Shown piece after piece: positions 9,373 through 17,320 of a stretch of 64,000 nt of DNA (the first letter of the stretch is position 1; every line of letters starts with the position of its first letter). The notes under the pieces are model-generated. The model ran no database searches. It had not been told where the DNA came from and saw only the letters and a program-made list of their open reading frames with translations. The position numbers and the translations under genes are program-made. This stretch comes from Pyxidicoccus caerfyrddinensis (lineage in GTDB: Bacteria; Myxococcota; Myxococcia; Myxococcales; Myxococcaceae), in the NCBI RefSeq assembly GCF_010894405.1, contig NZ_JAAIYA010000006.1:434001-498000 (forward strand), written 5' to 3'.

Positions 9373-11013
9373 TCAGTGCTCCCTCGGGGCGAGCGACGTC
9401 AGCACCAGCAGGCTGTCGGGCTCGGCATGGGGGGACAGGCGCGCGTAGGGGCGCTCCTGACTGGGCCACCCGGTGAAGCGGCGCGAGTTGGACTCGCCCC
9501 AGGACGGGTTGGGGAAGAGGGGAATGGCGGGCGCCGTCTCCGAGAAGCGCCGCTGCACCGCGGCCATCAGCGCCTTCTGCTCGTCCACGGACGTCTCTGT
9601 CTCGAAGCGCGTGAGCAGCGCGTCCGCCTCCGCGTCGCCGAAGCGGTGCCAGTTGGCCGCGGCCACCTCGCCCACCGGGCGCACCGTGCGCGGCGACAAG
9701 AGCCACTTGTAGAAGATGTACGGCGTGGGCCCGTCCAGCGACCACGAGATGGCCAACTGGAACTCGCCCTTCTGCAGGCGCGCGTACCAGGCGCCGAACT
9801 CGTACGTCTTGAGATGTGCCTGGACACCGAGCTTGCGCAAATCCCTCGCCAGCACCTGCCCGGCGCGGACCCAGTCGGACCAGCCGCCCACCACCTCGAT
9901 TTCGAGCTCCAGCGGCTTCCCGTCCGCCAGCCGCCGCACGCCGTCCGGCCCCTTCTTCAGGCCCGCCTCGTCCAGCAGCGCGTTGGCCGCCGCCTCGTCG
10001 TGGCGCACCCACGCGCCCTTCGCCGCTTCCGCGTCGCGCCAGCCGGTGTACGAGTCATTGAGGGCCGTGGCGTCCGCCGGGCGCGTGTAGCCATACATGG
10101 CGATGTCCACCAGCCGCTCGCGGTCCAACGCCATGCTCAGCGCCTTGCGCACGCGCACGTCGTCCAGCGGGGGCCGGGTGGTGTTGGGGTAGAGGAAGAC
10201 GGTGCTGCCGAAGAGGGGGAACCAGCGCCCGTGGTGCTGCGGGTCCTTCGACACGAAGGTGCGGTCCACGGCGGGCACGAAGTTGCCGGCCCAGTCCACC
10301 TCGCCCTCCACCAGCGCCAGGTTGGCCTGGTCATTGGTGGGGAAGGCGAGGAAGCGCAGCGCATCCACCGCGGGCCGGCCGGGCTGCCAGTAGTGCGGGT
10401 TGCGGCCCAGCTCGTACACCTGGTTGCGGAAGACGCGCACCTGGGTGAAGGGCCCCGTGGCCACCGGGTCCGGGTTGGTGAAGGTCACCGGGTCCGCCAC
10501 GTGCTCCCAGATGTGGCGCGGCACCAGCGGCTGGTGCGCCAGCTCCGTGAAGCCGGGGATGTAGACGCGCGAGAAGTGGAAGGCCACCGTCTGCGGCCCC
10601 TCCGCGCTCACCTCGGAGAGGAAACGCCACGCGCCGCCCGCGTCCAGGGCGGGATGCTGCTTGAGGAGCTGGAAGGTGTAGGCCACGTCCTCCGCGGAGA
10701 AGGGGCGGCCGTCGGACCACTGGACGCCCTCGCGCAGCGTGAAGCGCAGCGTCTTGCGGTCCTCGGACCAGGCGTGCGCGGTGGCGAGCCACGGGTGCCA
10801 CTGCCCGGTGGAGGGGGTGAACACCTCCATGCACTCGTAGATGCCGGCCCGCGTGGGCCAGCGCGCGCCCGCCCCGGTGAACAGCGGGTTGAAGTTTCGC
10901 ACCCATGCGCTCTGCATCTCCACGGAGACGAACAGCACGCCCGGAGCGCGCGGGCGCGGCTCCGACGAGCAGGCCATCAGCAACACGGGGAGCAGCCAGA
11001 GCGCACGCCTCAT
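9373..11013 (-). CDS. ABC transporter substrate-binding lipoprotein (SBP family 5)
   Basis: 546 residues from the ATG at 11013, overlapping the GH16 stop as ATGA. MRRALWLLPVLLMAC gives a lipobox with C15, so the protein should be anchored to a membrane. The mature part shows the family 5 (oligopeptide/nickel/oligosaccharide) pattern: LRFTLREGVQWSDGRPFSAEDVAYTF near residue 100, then KALSMALDRERLV, and a late PAIPLFPNP. Family 5 members bind peptides, nickel or oligosaccharides. In this operon, between GH16 and GH1 enzymes, a beta-glucan oligosaccharide ligand is most likely. It precedes the permease gene by 2 bases. Confidence 0.93.
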   Translation of the reverse strand: MRRALWLLPVLLMACSSEPRPRAPGVLFVSVEMQSAWVRNFNPLFTGAGARWPTRAGIYECMEVFTPSTGQWHPWLATAHAWSEDRKTLRFTLREGVQWSDGRPFSAEDVAYTFQLLKQHPALDAGGAWRFLSEVSAEGPQTVAFHFSRVYIPGFTELAHQPLVPRHIWEHVADPVTFTNPDPVATGPFTQVRVFRNQVYELGRNPHYWQPGRPAVDALRFLAFPTNDQANLALVEGEVDWAGNFVPAVDRTFVSKDPQHHGRWFPLFGSTVFLYPNTTRPPLDDVRVRKALSMALDRERLVDIAMYGYTRPADATALNDSYTGWRDAEAAKGAWVRHDEAAANALLDEAGLKKGPDGVRRLADGKPLELEIEVVGGWSDWVRAGQVLARDLRKLGVQAHLKTYEFGAWYARLQKGEFQLAISWSLDGPTPYIFYKWLLSPRTVRPVGEVAAANWHRFGDAEADALLTRFETETSVDEQKALMAAVQRRFSETAPAIPLFPNPSWGESNSRRFTGWPSQERPYARLSPHAEPDSLLVLTSLAPREH

Positions 11014-11867
11014 GTGCCCCTCGAGTAGACGCGGACGTAGTCCACCTTCATCTGCTGGGGGAACACGGTGGTGCGGTCCGGGGGCCCCACGAAGTTCCCG
11101 CCCACCGCCACGTTGAGGATGATGAAGTGCGGATGGTCGAAGACCCACTTCTTGCCGGCGGGCAGCTTCGCGGGCGTCGCCTCGAAGAACGTCACCCCGT
11201 CGAGCTGCCAGCGGATGCGGTCCGGGTCCCACTCCACCGCGTAGATGTGGAAGTCCTCGTAGAGCTTCCCGCCGCTGACGACGTGCTCGGCGCCGAGGTT
11301 GTTTCCGCCCGAGTAGCCCGGGCCGTGGAGCGAGCCGCGGATGATGGCCGGCAGCTGGCCCCGGTACTCCATGATGTCGAGCTCACCGCAGTCCGGCCAG
11401 CCCACCTGGCCGACGTCGGCGCCCAGCAGCCAGAAGGCCGGCCAGATGCCGCGCCCCACCGGGAGCTGGATGCGCGCCTCGAAGCGGCCATAGGCACGCG
11501 AGAAACGCCCGCTCGAGTTGATGCGCGCGGACGTGTAGTCCTTGCCCTCGTACCGCTCCTTGCGCGCGGTGAAGACCAGGTTGCCCGCGCCGTCGAGCGA
11601 GACGTTCTCCGGTCGCGCCGTGTCGAACTCGAGCTGCTCATTGCCCCAGCCTCCTCCTCCCACGTCGTGCACCCAGCGGTCGGCGGAGGGCGGGGTTCCC
11701 GCCGGTCCATCGAACTCGTCCTGCCACACCAGCTTCCATTCCGAGCCCGGCTGCTGGGTGGTGTCGGGCGGCGCCTCGGGCTTGTCAGTGCGAGGGCTCG
11801 CCGGGTCACACGCGAGGACTCCCAGGCTCAGTGCCGCGAGCCAGGGGAGGAGACGGAGAGAGGTCAT
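11010..11867 (-). CDS. GH16 endo-beta-1,3-glucanase lipoprotein
   Basis: 285 residues from the ATG at 11867, which overlaps the ROK regulator stop as ATGA. The N-terminus MTSLRLLPWLAALSLGVLAC carries a lipobox (C20), so the enzyme is exported and lipid-anchored. After a short acidic Pro/Thr linker comes one GH16 domain. The catalytic signature GELDIMEYRG holds the nucleophile and acid/base glutamates (ExDxxE). Other GH16 marks are WPAFWLLG, SLHGPGYSGG and the C-terminal MKVDYVRVYS strand. The residues around the active site look like laminarinases rather than carrageenases or agarases. It should cut long beta-1,3-glucans outside or in the periplasm, supplying the importer. Confidence 0.95.
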   Translation of the reverse strand: MTSLRLLPWLAALSLGVLACDPASPRTDKPEAPPDTTQQPGSEWKLVWQDEFDGPAGTPPSADRWVHDVGGGGWGNEQLEFDTARPENVSLDGAGNLVFTARKERYEGKDYTSARINSSGRFSRAYGRFEARIQLPVGRGIWPAFWLLGADVGQVGWPDCGELDIMEYRGQLPAIIRGSLHGPGYSGGNNLGAEHVVSGGKLYEDFHIYAVEWDPDRIRWQLDGVTFFEATPAKLPAGKKWVFDHPHFIILNVAVGGNFVGPPDRTTVFPQQMKVDYVRVYSRGT

Positions 11868-13090
11868 GCCGTTTTTCCTACGTGTTGAATTGGAAAGAGA
11901 GAGCGGTTGCGAAGCGCTGCCTGGAGCACAAGCGTGGCCGCGCCGACGGCGATGGCGCGGTCTCCCAGCGCGGAGGTGACGATGCGCGTCTCCGCCATGG
12001 AGGTGGACAGCGCCCGCTTGCGCACCGACGCGCGAAGCGGGTCCAGCAGCAGGTCTCCCACCGAGGAGATTTCCCCGCCCAGCACGACGATGGCGGGGTT
12101 GAGCAGGTTGAGCAGACCCGCCACCGCGATGCCCAGGTAGTGCCCCAGGCTGTCGATGACCTGCCGCGCGGCGGGCTCGCCCGAGCGGGCGCCCTCCACC
12201 AATTCCTTCACGGTGGGCGAGCGGCGGCTCTTGGTGCCCATCAGCTCCCGCGCGCGCTCCAGCAGCGGGCCGGTGCCGATGAGGGTGACGAGGCACCCGC
12301 GCAGACCGCAGACACACTGCGGGCCGGACGGGTCCACGGCGATGTGGCCAATCTCACCGGCGGTGCCGCCCGAGCCACGGTAGACGTCCCCGTGGATGAT
12401 GAAGCCCGAGCCGATACCGGTGGCCAGCTTGATGTACGTCAGGTCCTCGCCGCCGATGCCCGCGCCCCAGTAGCACTCCGACAGCGCGCCCAGGTTCGCG
12501 TCGTTGTCCACGAACACCGGCATGCCGAACGCGGACTTGAGCCAGTCCTGCACGTCGTAGTCCTTCCACGCGGGGACGATGAGCGGCGACAGCCGGCCCG
12601 GAGCGGACGGGTGGACGGGGCTCGGGACGGCCACGCCCATGCCCACCACCGAGCGGCGCGGCACGCGCTCCGCCTCCAGGCACTCGTGCACCAGCTCCTT
12701 CACCTTCTGGAGCGTGCCCTTCGGGTCGTCGCGCACCGCCTGGGCGGCATGCCGCTGCACGCGCACGCGCCCGCGCAAATCCGTGAGGATGACCGTCACG
12801 TGGGTGGCGCCCAGCTCCACGCCGAGGATGCTGTACGCGTCGTCGCAGAAGCCGATGAGGGTGGGGCGGCGGCCGCCACGGGACACTCCGGCGCCAATGC
12901 TGCGCACCAGCCCGGAGTGCTCCAGGTCCGCGACGATGGCCGACACGGTCGACGGGCTCAGCTCCGTCCGCCGGGCAATCTCCGCCCGGGAGATCTGCCG
13001 CTCCCGCCAGATCATGTTGAGCAGCAGGCTGCTGTTCTGCGCGCGCATGCCCGCCGCGTCGACCGTCGTCTCCACCGTTCCCATCCTCAT
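11864..13090 (-). CDS. ROK-family transcriptional regulator
   Basis: 408 residues. The N-terminal 75 residues hold a winged helix-turn-helix (ISRAEIARRTELSPSTVSAIVADLEHSGLV, residues 33-62). The rest is the ROK sugar-kinase fold with LGVELGATHVTVILTDLRG, DNDANLGALSECYWG, the GGTAGEIGHIAVDP loop and the zinc-binding cysteines CVCGLRGC. The kinase-type glutamate after the last cysteine is replaced (GCLV), which fits a regulator rather than a kinase. It is the first main gene of the operon and overlaps the GH16 gene by ATGA, so it is probably an autoregulated, sugar-responsive repressor. Thermotoga BglR, also ROK, controls a comparable laminarin gene set. Confidence 0.93.
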   Translation of the reverse strand: MRMGTVETTVDAAGMRAQNSSLLLNMIWRERQISRAEIARRTELSPSTVSAIVADLEHSGLVRSIGAGVSRGGRRPTLIGFCDDAYSILGVELGATHVTVILTDLRGRVRVQRHAAQAVRDDPKGTLQKVKELVHECLEAERVPRRSVVGMGVAVPSPVHPSAPGRLSPLIVPAWKDYDVQDWLKSAFGMPVFVDNDANLGALSECYWGAGIGGEDLTYIKLATGIGSGFIIHGDVYRGSGGTAGEIGHIAVDPSGPQCVCGLRGCLVTLIGTGPLLERARELMGTKSRRSPTVKELVEGARSGEPAARQVIDSLGHYLGIAVAGLLNLLNPAIVVLGGEISSVGDLLLDPLRASVRKRALSTSMAETRIVTSALGDRAIAVGAATLVLQAALRNRSLFPIQHVGKTA

Positions 13091-13135
13091 CGTGCCCCTA
13101 CGCTCCGTTCGGCCGCGGGGAAGGTGCCGTGGGTG

Positions 13136-13327
13136 TCAGCGCCACTGGATGTCGTCCATCCAGTCGAAGCCACCCACCACCTTCCGGTCTCGGACGCGGC
13201 TGCCGCCGATTGTGTACTGCTTCGGCGCCATCGTGAGCGCGACGTCATTCAATTCGGGCGCCTGGCCGTCCGCGGTGGCGAGCCTTCCCGCCGCCCGCCT
13301 CCACGCGAAACGCTGGTGCCGCTGCAT
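13136..13327 (-). CDS. Possible 63-residue leader ORF of beta-glucan operon
   Basis: This frame has a strong ribosome site (GGAGGGG, 3 bases before the ATG at 13327) and ends 45 bases before the ROK start. The product is basic at first (MQRHQRFAWRRAAGR) and ends with VGGFDWMDDIQWR, which resembles the last strand of carbohydrate-binding beta-sandwich domains. It could be a genuine small protein, a translated leader, or the stump of a deleted glycan-binding gene that still carries the operon promoter. There is no signal peptide. The evidence is the ribosome site and the end motif only, so confidence is modest. Confidence 0.4.
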   Translation of the reverse strand: MQRHQRFAWRRAAGRLATADGQAPELNDVALTMAPKQYTIGGSRVRDRKVVGGFDWMDDIQWR

Positions 13328-13350
13328 GGTCCCCTCCGCTGCTGGGTGAC

Positions 13351-13380
13351 TTTGTACGTACGACGAAGAAATACAGTGAA
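13351..13380 (-). promoter_or_regulatory. Candidate promoter of beta-glucan operon
   Basis: Reading the minus strand, TTCACT (13380-13375) and TACAAA (13356-13351) are separated by 18 bases, 4 of 6 matches each to the sigma-70 consensus. An 8-base palindrome GTACGTAC sits at the -10 end. Transcription would begin near 13344 and run through the 63-residue frame into the ROK gene. Further upstream, CGAAC (13506-13510) and GTTCG (13519-13523) form a small inverted repeat next to TTCGAA. The rest of 13381-13677 shows nothing I can name. Confidence 0.35.
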
Positions 13381-13677
13381 GCCAAGAACCGTGGTCTGCG
13401 TTGCGCGCCGCGTTGCCCTCGCTGCGCTGCGTCAGGGGAGTGCTCCCCCCGTCACGCGCCTGCTCGGGCCGACTGCGCCTCCGGGTTCCCGCCCCCATCC
13501 CGCCGCGAACGCATCCGAGTTCGTTCGAATGGTGAAGAAAGTAGCAGCGTCTTCGACTTGATTGCAAGCGGGGCGCTCCCGGCCACCTGACGCAGGGGGT
13601 GGGAGGGGTGGGCCTGGGCCGGGCGCGGCCCGGGCGGTAGGCTCCAGCGGCAGGATGGGGCTCGGAGGCGCACCGCC

Positions 13678-13992
13678 ATGGCGCAGGACCTGAACTCGCT
13701 GCTCAAGTCGCTGCAGGAGCTGACGCGGGCGGCGCAGGAGGGCCGGCTGTCGCGCGCGGAGCTGGAGGTGGAGGTGCGCAAGGTGACGCTGGCCTTGCAG
13801 CAGGTGCTCACGCAGCTGGGCGGTCAGCTCCAGGCCAACGCCTCGCCGGGGACGGCGTCGCTGGTGGAGGTGTTCCGCTCGCAGCTGGCGACGGTGCTCC
13901 AGCAGAACGGCGTGGAGATGGAGCAGACCGACGAGATGAAGAAGCTCAGCGAGGAGCTGGAGCGCCTCAAGCGGGGCTACATCCGGAGCTGA
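13678..13992 (+). CDS. Small coiled-coil protein, unknown function
   Basis: 104 residues, MAQDLNSLLKSL to KRGYIRS. Almost the whole chain is predicted amphipathic helix: Leu/Glu/Arg heptads at residues 5-50 and a second coiled coil at about 75-100 (MKKLSEELERLKRG). There are no cysteines, no signal peptide and no membrane segment, so it is likely a cytoplasmic oligomer. It stands alone between the divergent ROK operon and a convergent gene, with a hairpin terminator after it. I recognise no family. Confidence 0.75.
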   Translation: MAQDLNSLLKSLQELTRAAQEGRLSRAELEVEVRKVTLALQQVLTQLGGQLQANASPGTASLVEVFRSQLATVLQQNGVEMEQTDEMKKLSEELERLKRGYIRS

Positions 13993-14025
13993 CGCGAGGC
14001 CAGGCACGGCCCCGAAACGCACGAC

Positions 14026-14055
14026 GGCCCGCCAACCCCATGGGGGTGACGGGCC
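14026..14055. terminator. Hairpin between convergent genes
   Basis: GGCCCG (14026-14031) pairs with CGGGCC (14050-14055), and inside it CCCC pairs with GGGG around an AT. No T-run follows on either strand. It lies between the convergent genes ending at 13992 and 14080, so a bidirectional terminator is likely. Confidence 0.5.
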
Positions 14056-14079
14056 GCCTCACTTCAGCGACGTGGATGC

Positions 14080-14706
14080 TCAGGCCGCGGCGGCGGGAGC
14101 AGCGCCACCGGTGGCACCGCCCACGGGCGCGGCGCCCTGGCTGCCCATGGACTGCAGGAGCTGGCCGATCATCTGCACCATCTGCTGAAGCGTCTTGAGC
14201 AGCTTCTTGATGGGGTCCTTCTCGTCCTCGTCCTCGGCGATGCCGCCCGCGCCCTCGGCGCCACCGGCCTGCTGCGCACCCTCGGCGCCGCCGGGCTGCT
14301 GGGCGCCACCGGCCTGCTGGGCGCCGCCGGGCTGCTGGGCGCCACCGGCCTGCTGCGCGCCCTCGGGGCCGCCGGCCTGCTCCGCCTCGCCGCCCTCTCC
14401 GGCCTTCTCGCCGGCCAGCGTCTTGAGCACGCTCACCAGCTGCTGGAGGGTGTCGAGGATCTTCTGGAGGGCCTCCTGCGGGTTGGCCTTCTCGGACGCG
14501 CCGGCCTGCTCCGCCTTGCCCTTGCCGGACACACCCTCGAACGCGCTCTCGCCCAGCAGCGAGCGGAGGATGGGGTTCTGGCTGAGCGCCTTCAGCGCCG
14601 TCTGCGCCGTCTCCATGCCCGGAATCTTGCCGGCCTCGGGCGTGGAGCCGATGGAACGGAAGGAAGCCAGCGAAGGACCCGCGGACAGCTTGGAGATGCC
14701 GCTCAT
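14080..14706 (-). CDS. Gly/Gln/Ala-rich repeat protein, harpin-like composition
   Basis: 208 residues with no cysteine and no signal peptide. The N-terminal half has helices (ALSQNPILRSLLGESAF; LQKILDTLQQLVSVLKTL). Residues about 110-155 are tandem copies of QQAGGA/QQPGGA, encoded by repeats near 14265-14370. A second helix pair rich in Leu, Gln and Met (IKKLLKTLQQMVQMIGQLLQSMG) follows, then a Gly/Ala tail. Heat-stable, cysteine-free, Gly-rich proteins with Leu/Gln helices are reminiscent of harpins secreted by type III systems, but no homology can be claimed from reading. An AT-rich stretch upstream (14760-14820) probably holds its promoter. Function unknown. Confidence 0.75.
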   Translation of the reverse strand: MSGISKLSAGPSLASFRSIGSTPEAGKIPGMETAQTALKALSQNPILRSLLGESAFEGVSGKGKAEQAGASEKANPQEALQKILDTLQQLVSVLKTLAGEKAGEGGEAEQAGGPEGAQQAGGAQQPGGAQQAGGAQQPGGAEGAQQAGGAEGAGGIAEDEDEKDPIKKLLKTLQQMVQMIGQLLQSMGSQGAAPVGGATGGAAPAAAA

Positions 14707-14894
14707 GGTTATGCTCCGGGCGAAGAGAGGGGGTGGTTGGGTAGGGGCTTAAATCCAACCCCTGCAACCATTGTCGTACATGAGGGTTTTTGGTTGCTTA
14801 TTGCCTACATTTTCCCCACTCTTCTCCCGGAAGCCCTTTGGCCGCAGGGGTTTAGGCCGCTTGCCCTGCCCCCTGAAAACCGGCCCGGCGCCGT

Positions 14895-15617
14895 CTAGCG
14901 CGTTGGCAGTTCGTGGAATGTGATGCCGTCCAGCTTCAGGCGGCGCACTGCCTCCATGAACTGCTCGGTGCTCACAATCACCGTGGCGTAATTGCCCACT
15001 CGGAACAGGTCCAGCTCCGGGGGCAGGGATGCCGCATCCAGGATGGGTTCATCCGGCAGCCGGAAATAGACCCATCCACAGGTTGCGCACGGTGGCGGCA
15101 CCTCCGGCGGAATGCAGTCCGGGTGCAGTCGGCCATGCGGTTCAATCTGGAGCTCCAGCAGTTCCGGCGGGTCCTTCTGCCGGAATCGCAGCTCCGTCCG
15201 GCAGCCCAACAGCCCCCTCACAGCTTCCGCCTGGAGGCGCTCCAGCGCATCCCTGCGTAGGAGCAACAGAGACGACCCCTGCCATGCAGCCGGGCCGAAC
15301 TCCCCGGAGGCAGGGCCCACCAGAGGACCGAAGCGGGTGCCGGGAGGCAACGCGGCATCTAGCGGCGCCAGGGGGCGCGCCAGCTCCCGCAGGCGCGCGA
15401 ACTCGGGAAACGGCTCGGGTCGGGCCTTCTCGAACTCGCGGCGCTCGGGCAGCTGTGACAGGTCCACTGCGGGGTACTGGTGCCCTGAACTCGCCCATGT
15501 GGCGCCGCACGTGTGGCACTGCGCGCCGGGCAGGCGCCACTTGTGGGTGGCGTCGAAGCTCCCGTTGAAGCGGACCCTTTCCGCCTTGTCCTCGCGCAGC
15601 CAAAAGAACCGGGTCAT
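14895..15617 (-). CDS. SitI6-family double-CXXCG immunity protein
   Basis: 240 residues from the ATG at 15617 (MTRFFWLRED); the open frame runs further upstream, but only inside the toxin gene. Two CXXCG motifs, CHTCG at residues 34-38 and CATCG about 50 residues from the end, match the Myxococcus double-CXXCG paralogous family (TIGR02264), which includes the SitI6 immunity proteins. The cysteines probably bind a structural zinc. There is no signal peptide, so it acts in the cytoplasm, where it should neutralise the partner toxin. It begins 13 bases after the SitA6 toxin stop, giving the standard toxin-then-immunity order. Confidence 0.9.
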   Translation of the reverse strand: MTRFFWLREDKAERVRFNGSFDATHKWRLPGAQCHTCGATWASSGHQYPAVDLSQLPERREFEKARPEPFPEFARLRELARPLAPLDAALPPGTRFGPLVGPASGEFGPAAWQGSSLLLLRRDALERLQAEAVRGLLGCRTELRFRQKDPPELLELQIEPHGRLHPDCIPPEVPPPCATCGWVYFRLPDEPILDAASLPPELDLFRVGNYATVIVSTEQFMEAVRRLKLDGITFHELPTR

Positions 15618-15630
15618 CTGTCTGAGGCCC

Positions 15631-16302
15631 TCACGCTCCGGGGCAGGAATGGTAGGGCTGAATGGGGCCGCCAATAAGCTCGAAACGATGAATGAGCTCC
15701 CCAGCGAACTTGTAGATCTCTGCTGGAGGGGCATTCTCGTTTCTCACCTTGAACTCGCGCCATGCGTCGTTCCATGCGCCTCCGCGCCCGGTGCCGTCGT
15801 GAATCCGTCTGTGGACGTGAAGCGGAATGGGCATCGTGTAGTTATGGATTTTCACGCCCTGCTGCTCGAACCACTCCGCCAGGTCCCGAGACTGGGGAAA
15901 GATGTGATGCTTTTCCCAACGGCCGGGCGTGAGCTGGCGTGACGGCGGGATGATGCGGTCCGGGGCGCCGTTCCAATTGGGAAAGACCATGACGGCGCCC
16001 TTCGGCAGGTCTTGCCCTGCACCCCAATTTCGCTGGGGGCCCATGCCCGGCGCCGCGGCAGCCGCGGGCGGGCGCGAAGGAGGGAAGCGCGCCAGCTCGA
16101 TTCCACCGGGCAGGTCCCCACACCGGTAGAAGCCGCAGGCGTCCCCCAGACACAGGAGCGAGACGCACTGGTCATCCCCTGGTGCGTGGCACTCCAGCTC
16201 GGCCTCGTCCCATGCCTGTTGCATGGGTGGATTGGCGACGGTGGAGCAGCCCTGCCAGGAGACGGCAAACAACGAAAGCCAGAAAGCATGAAGGGCTCGC
16301 AT
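15631..16302 (-). CDS. SitA6-family polymorphic toxin lipoprotein
   Basis: 223 residues. A signal peptide ends in SWQGC (lipidated C19), followed by a cysteine-rich region (C38, C46, C51, C56, C61) typical of the TIGR02269 Myxococcus lipoproteins. After a Pro/Ala linker the C-terminal domain has KHHIFPQ at residues 131-137, HVHRRIHDG near 162 and GAWNDAWREF near 175, a layout of the HNH/EndoVII nuclease superfamily. SitA lipoproteins are passed between kin cells by TraA/B outer-membrane exchange and poison recipients lacking the matching SitI. The toxin is probably a DNase; the catalytic histidines are H132/H133 by inference. Upstream bases show only a weak ribosome site. Confidence 0.88.
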   Translation of the reverse strand: MRALHAFWLSLFAVSWQGCSTVANPPMQQAWDEAELECHAPGDDQCVSLLCLGDACGFYRCGDLPGGIELARFPPSRPPAAAAAPGMGPQRNWGAGQDLPKGAVMVFPNWNGAPDRIIPPSRQLTPGRWEKHHIFPQSRDLAEWFEQQGVKIHNYTMPIPLHVHRRIHDGTGRGGAWNDAWREFKVRNENAPPAEIYKFAGELIHRFELIGGPIQPYHSCPGA

Positions 16303-16315
16303 AGCCAGCGAGCCC
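16293..16315 (-). promoter_or_regulatory. Hairpin covering the toxin start codon
   Basis: GGGCTCGC (16293-16300) and GCGAGCCC (16308-16315) form a perfect 8-bp stem with a 7-base loop. In the toxin mRNA the AUG lies at the loop-stem junction and the only AGGG ribosome-site candidate is inside the stem. This could hold toxin translation low. Confidence 0.45.
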
Positions 16316-16666
16316 TATCATTCCAGTCTGTCCTGACGAGAGGTGCGGCAAAACCCTGTCGTGGCGCCTGCCCAGCACGCCACGACGAATCAAGGACTTA
16401 GCTCGGATTAGTCACACCGGGCCCGAAGATAGGGCTGGTGTCGCAACGTAGCTTGCCGGTGGCCTCGCGTAGGTTCTGGTTTCGGCAACGGGCAAAGCGC
16501 AGCCCTCTCCCGCCGGAGTCGGGCCCGCGTGAGCTTGTCAAAGAGCGGCGGACGTTAGGAAGGAGCGGAGACGGTGCGCAGCTGTTCCGCGATGCGCGCG
16601 AAGAGGTCTTTCACCGGGGCGGCGGCGCTCAGGGGCAGGACGACGCGGCGGAAGCTCACCGCCATC
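16316..16666. other. Gene-poor stretch upstream of sitA6
   Basis: No convincing gene. A minus-strand frame ending near 16555 encodes MAVSFRRVVLPLSAAAP and a further 19 residues, which looks like a fragment of an unrecognised protein. The toxin promoter should lie at 16320-16450, but I see no clear consensus boxes. Confidence 0.4.
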
Positions 16667-16872
16667 GTCCCCTTGCCCTGGCATCTGCACGAGGCCGGCC
16701 CTAAGGGGAGTGGCTGCACTGAAGGGCAGAGGCCCCCCGACACCTCGGTTTCAGCGGCACCGGCTGGGCCAGAGAGGCCGCCCGACGGGCAAGGAGTGCG
16801 CGCGCAGGCAGGCGGCGGGGGGCCGCGCACCCCTCAAGGGCCACGGCCCGCCAGCGTCCGAGAGGGGCGCAC
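16667..16872. repeat. ~207-bp repeat, copy A
   Basis: Nearly the same sequence recurs at 18454-18660 in the same orientation, about 85-90 percent identical by eye. Shared marks include GGGGAGTGGCTGCAC, CACCTCGGTTTC and GGAGTGCGCGCGCAGGC. Copy B directly follows an IS91-type transposase tail, so the repeat is probably the non-coding end of that element. Copy A has lost the adjoining transposase. Confidence 0.75.
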
Positions 16873-17012
16873 AGAGGGGCTACCGGACGCCGAGGTGAAA
16901 GTGGCCACCAATTCCGCCTTCTGTGAAGCGGGCCCTGCAGAGGGAGGAAATCTTTCGGGCGGATTTGCGACAATCCGAAAGGACGCCATCACCTACGCCC
17001 AGGAGGCCCCCG

Positions 17013-17234
17013 ATGAGCATCAACAACGCGGCGGATCGCGCCGTCCTGGCCGGGCTGAGTGCCAGCCAGCGTCTGAGTTCGCTGGAGGAGAAGGCCCTCA
17101 GTGGCCTGTCCGGTCCGGACCGTGACCGCGCCGAGGTCCAGCTGATGCTCCAGAAGCAGCAGGAGACGGTGGCCTACGTCACCAAGATTTTGAAGGACTC
17201 CGGCGCCATGGACGTCATCGGCAACACCAAGTAG
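17013..17234 (+). CDS. 73-residue helical protein, unknown function
   Basis: The start at 17013 (MSINNAADRAVLAGLSASQRL) is set by a perfect AGGAGG about 7 bases upstream; the longer frame reads through non-coding sequence. The chain is helical with no cysteine and no signal: LSSLEEKALSGLSG, then VQLMLQKQQETVAYVTKIL, then a polar tail DVIGNTK. It looks like a small oligomeric helical hairpin. An imperfect inverted repeat (CTTTCGG near 16953 and AATCCGAAAG near 16973) precedes it and may be regulatory. No family recognised; it survives intact in otherwise decayed DNA. Confidence 0.7.
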   Translation: MSINNAADRAVLAGLSASQRLSSLEEKALSGLSGPDRDRAEVQLMLQKQQETVAYVTKILKDSGAMDVIGNTK

Positions 17235-17320
17235 CGGCGCTCGGGTTCGCGCGGGGCGACTACACCGTGTGGGTAGACGCCCTCGGCTGATTTTCCTGCA
17301 TCATTTTCCTCCTCGTCGGC

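Noticed and set aside
14265..14370. Short tandem repeats that might suggest a CRISPR array
   Set aside because: They are in-frame hexapeptide codon repeats within one gene, without spacers.
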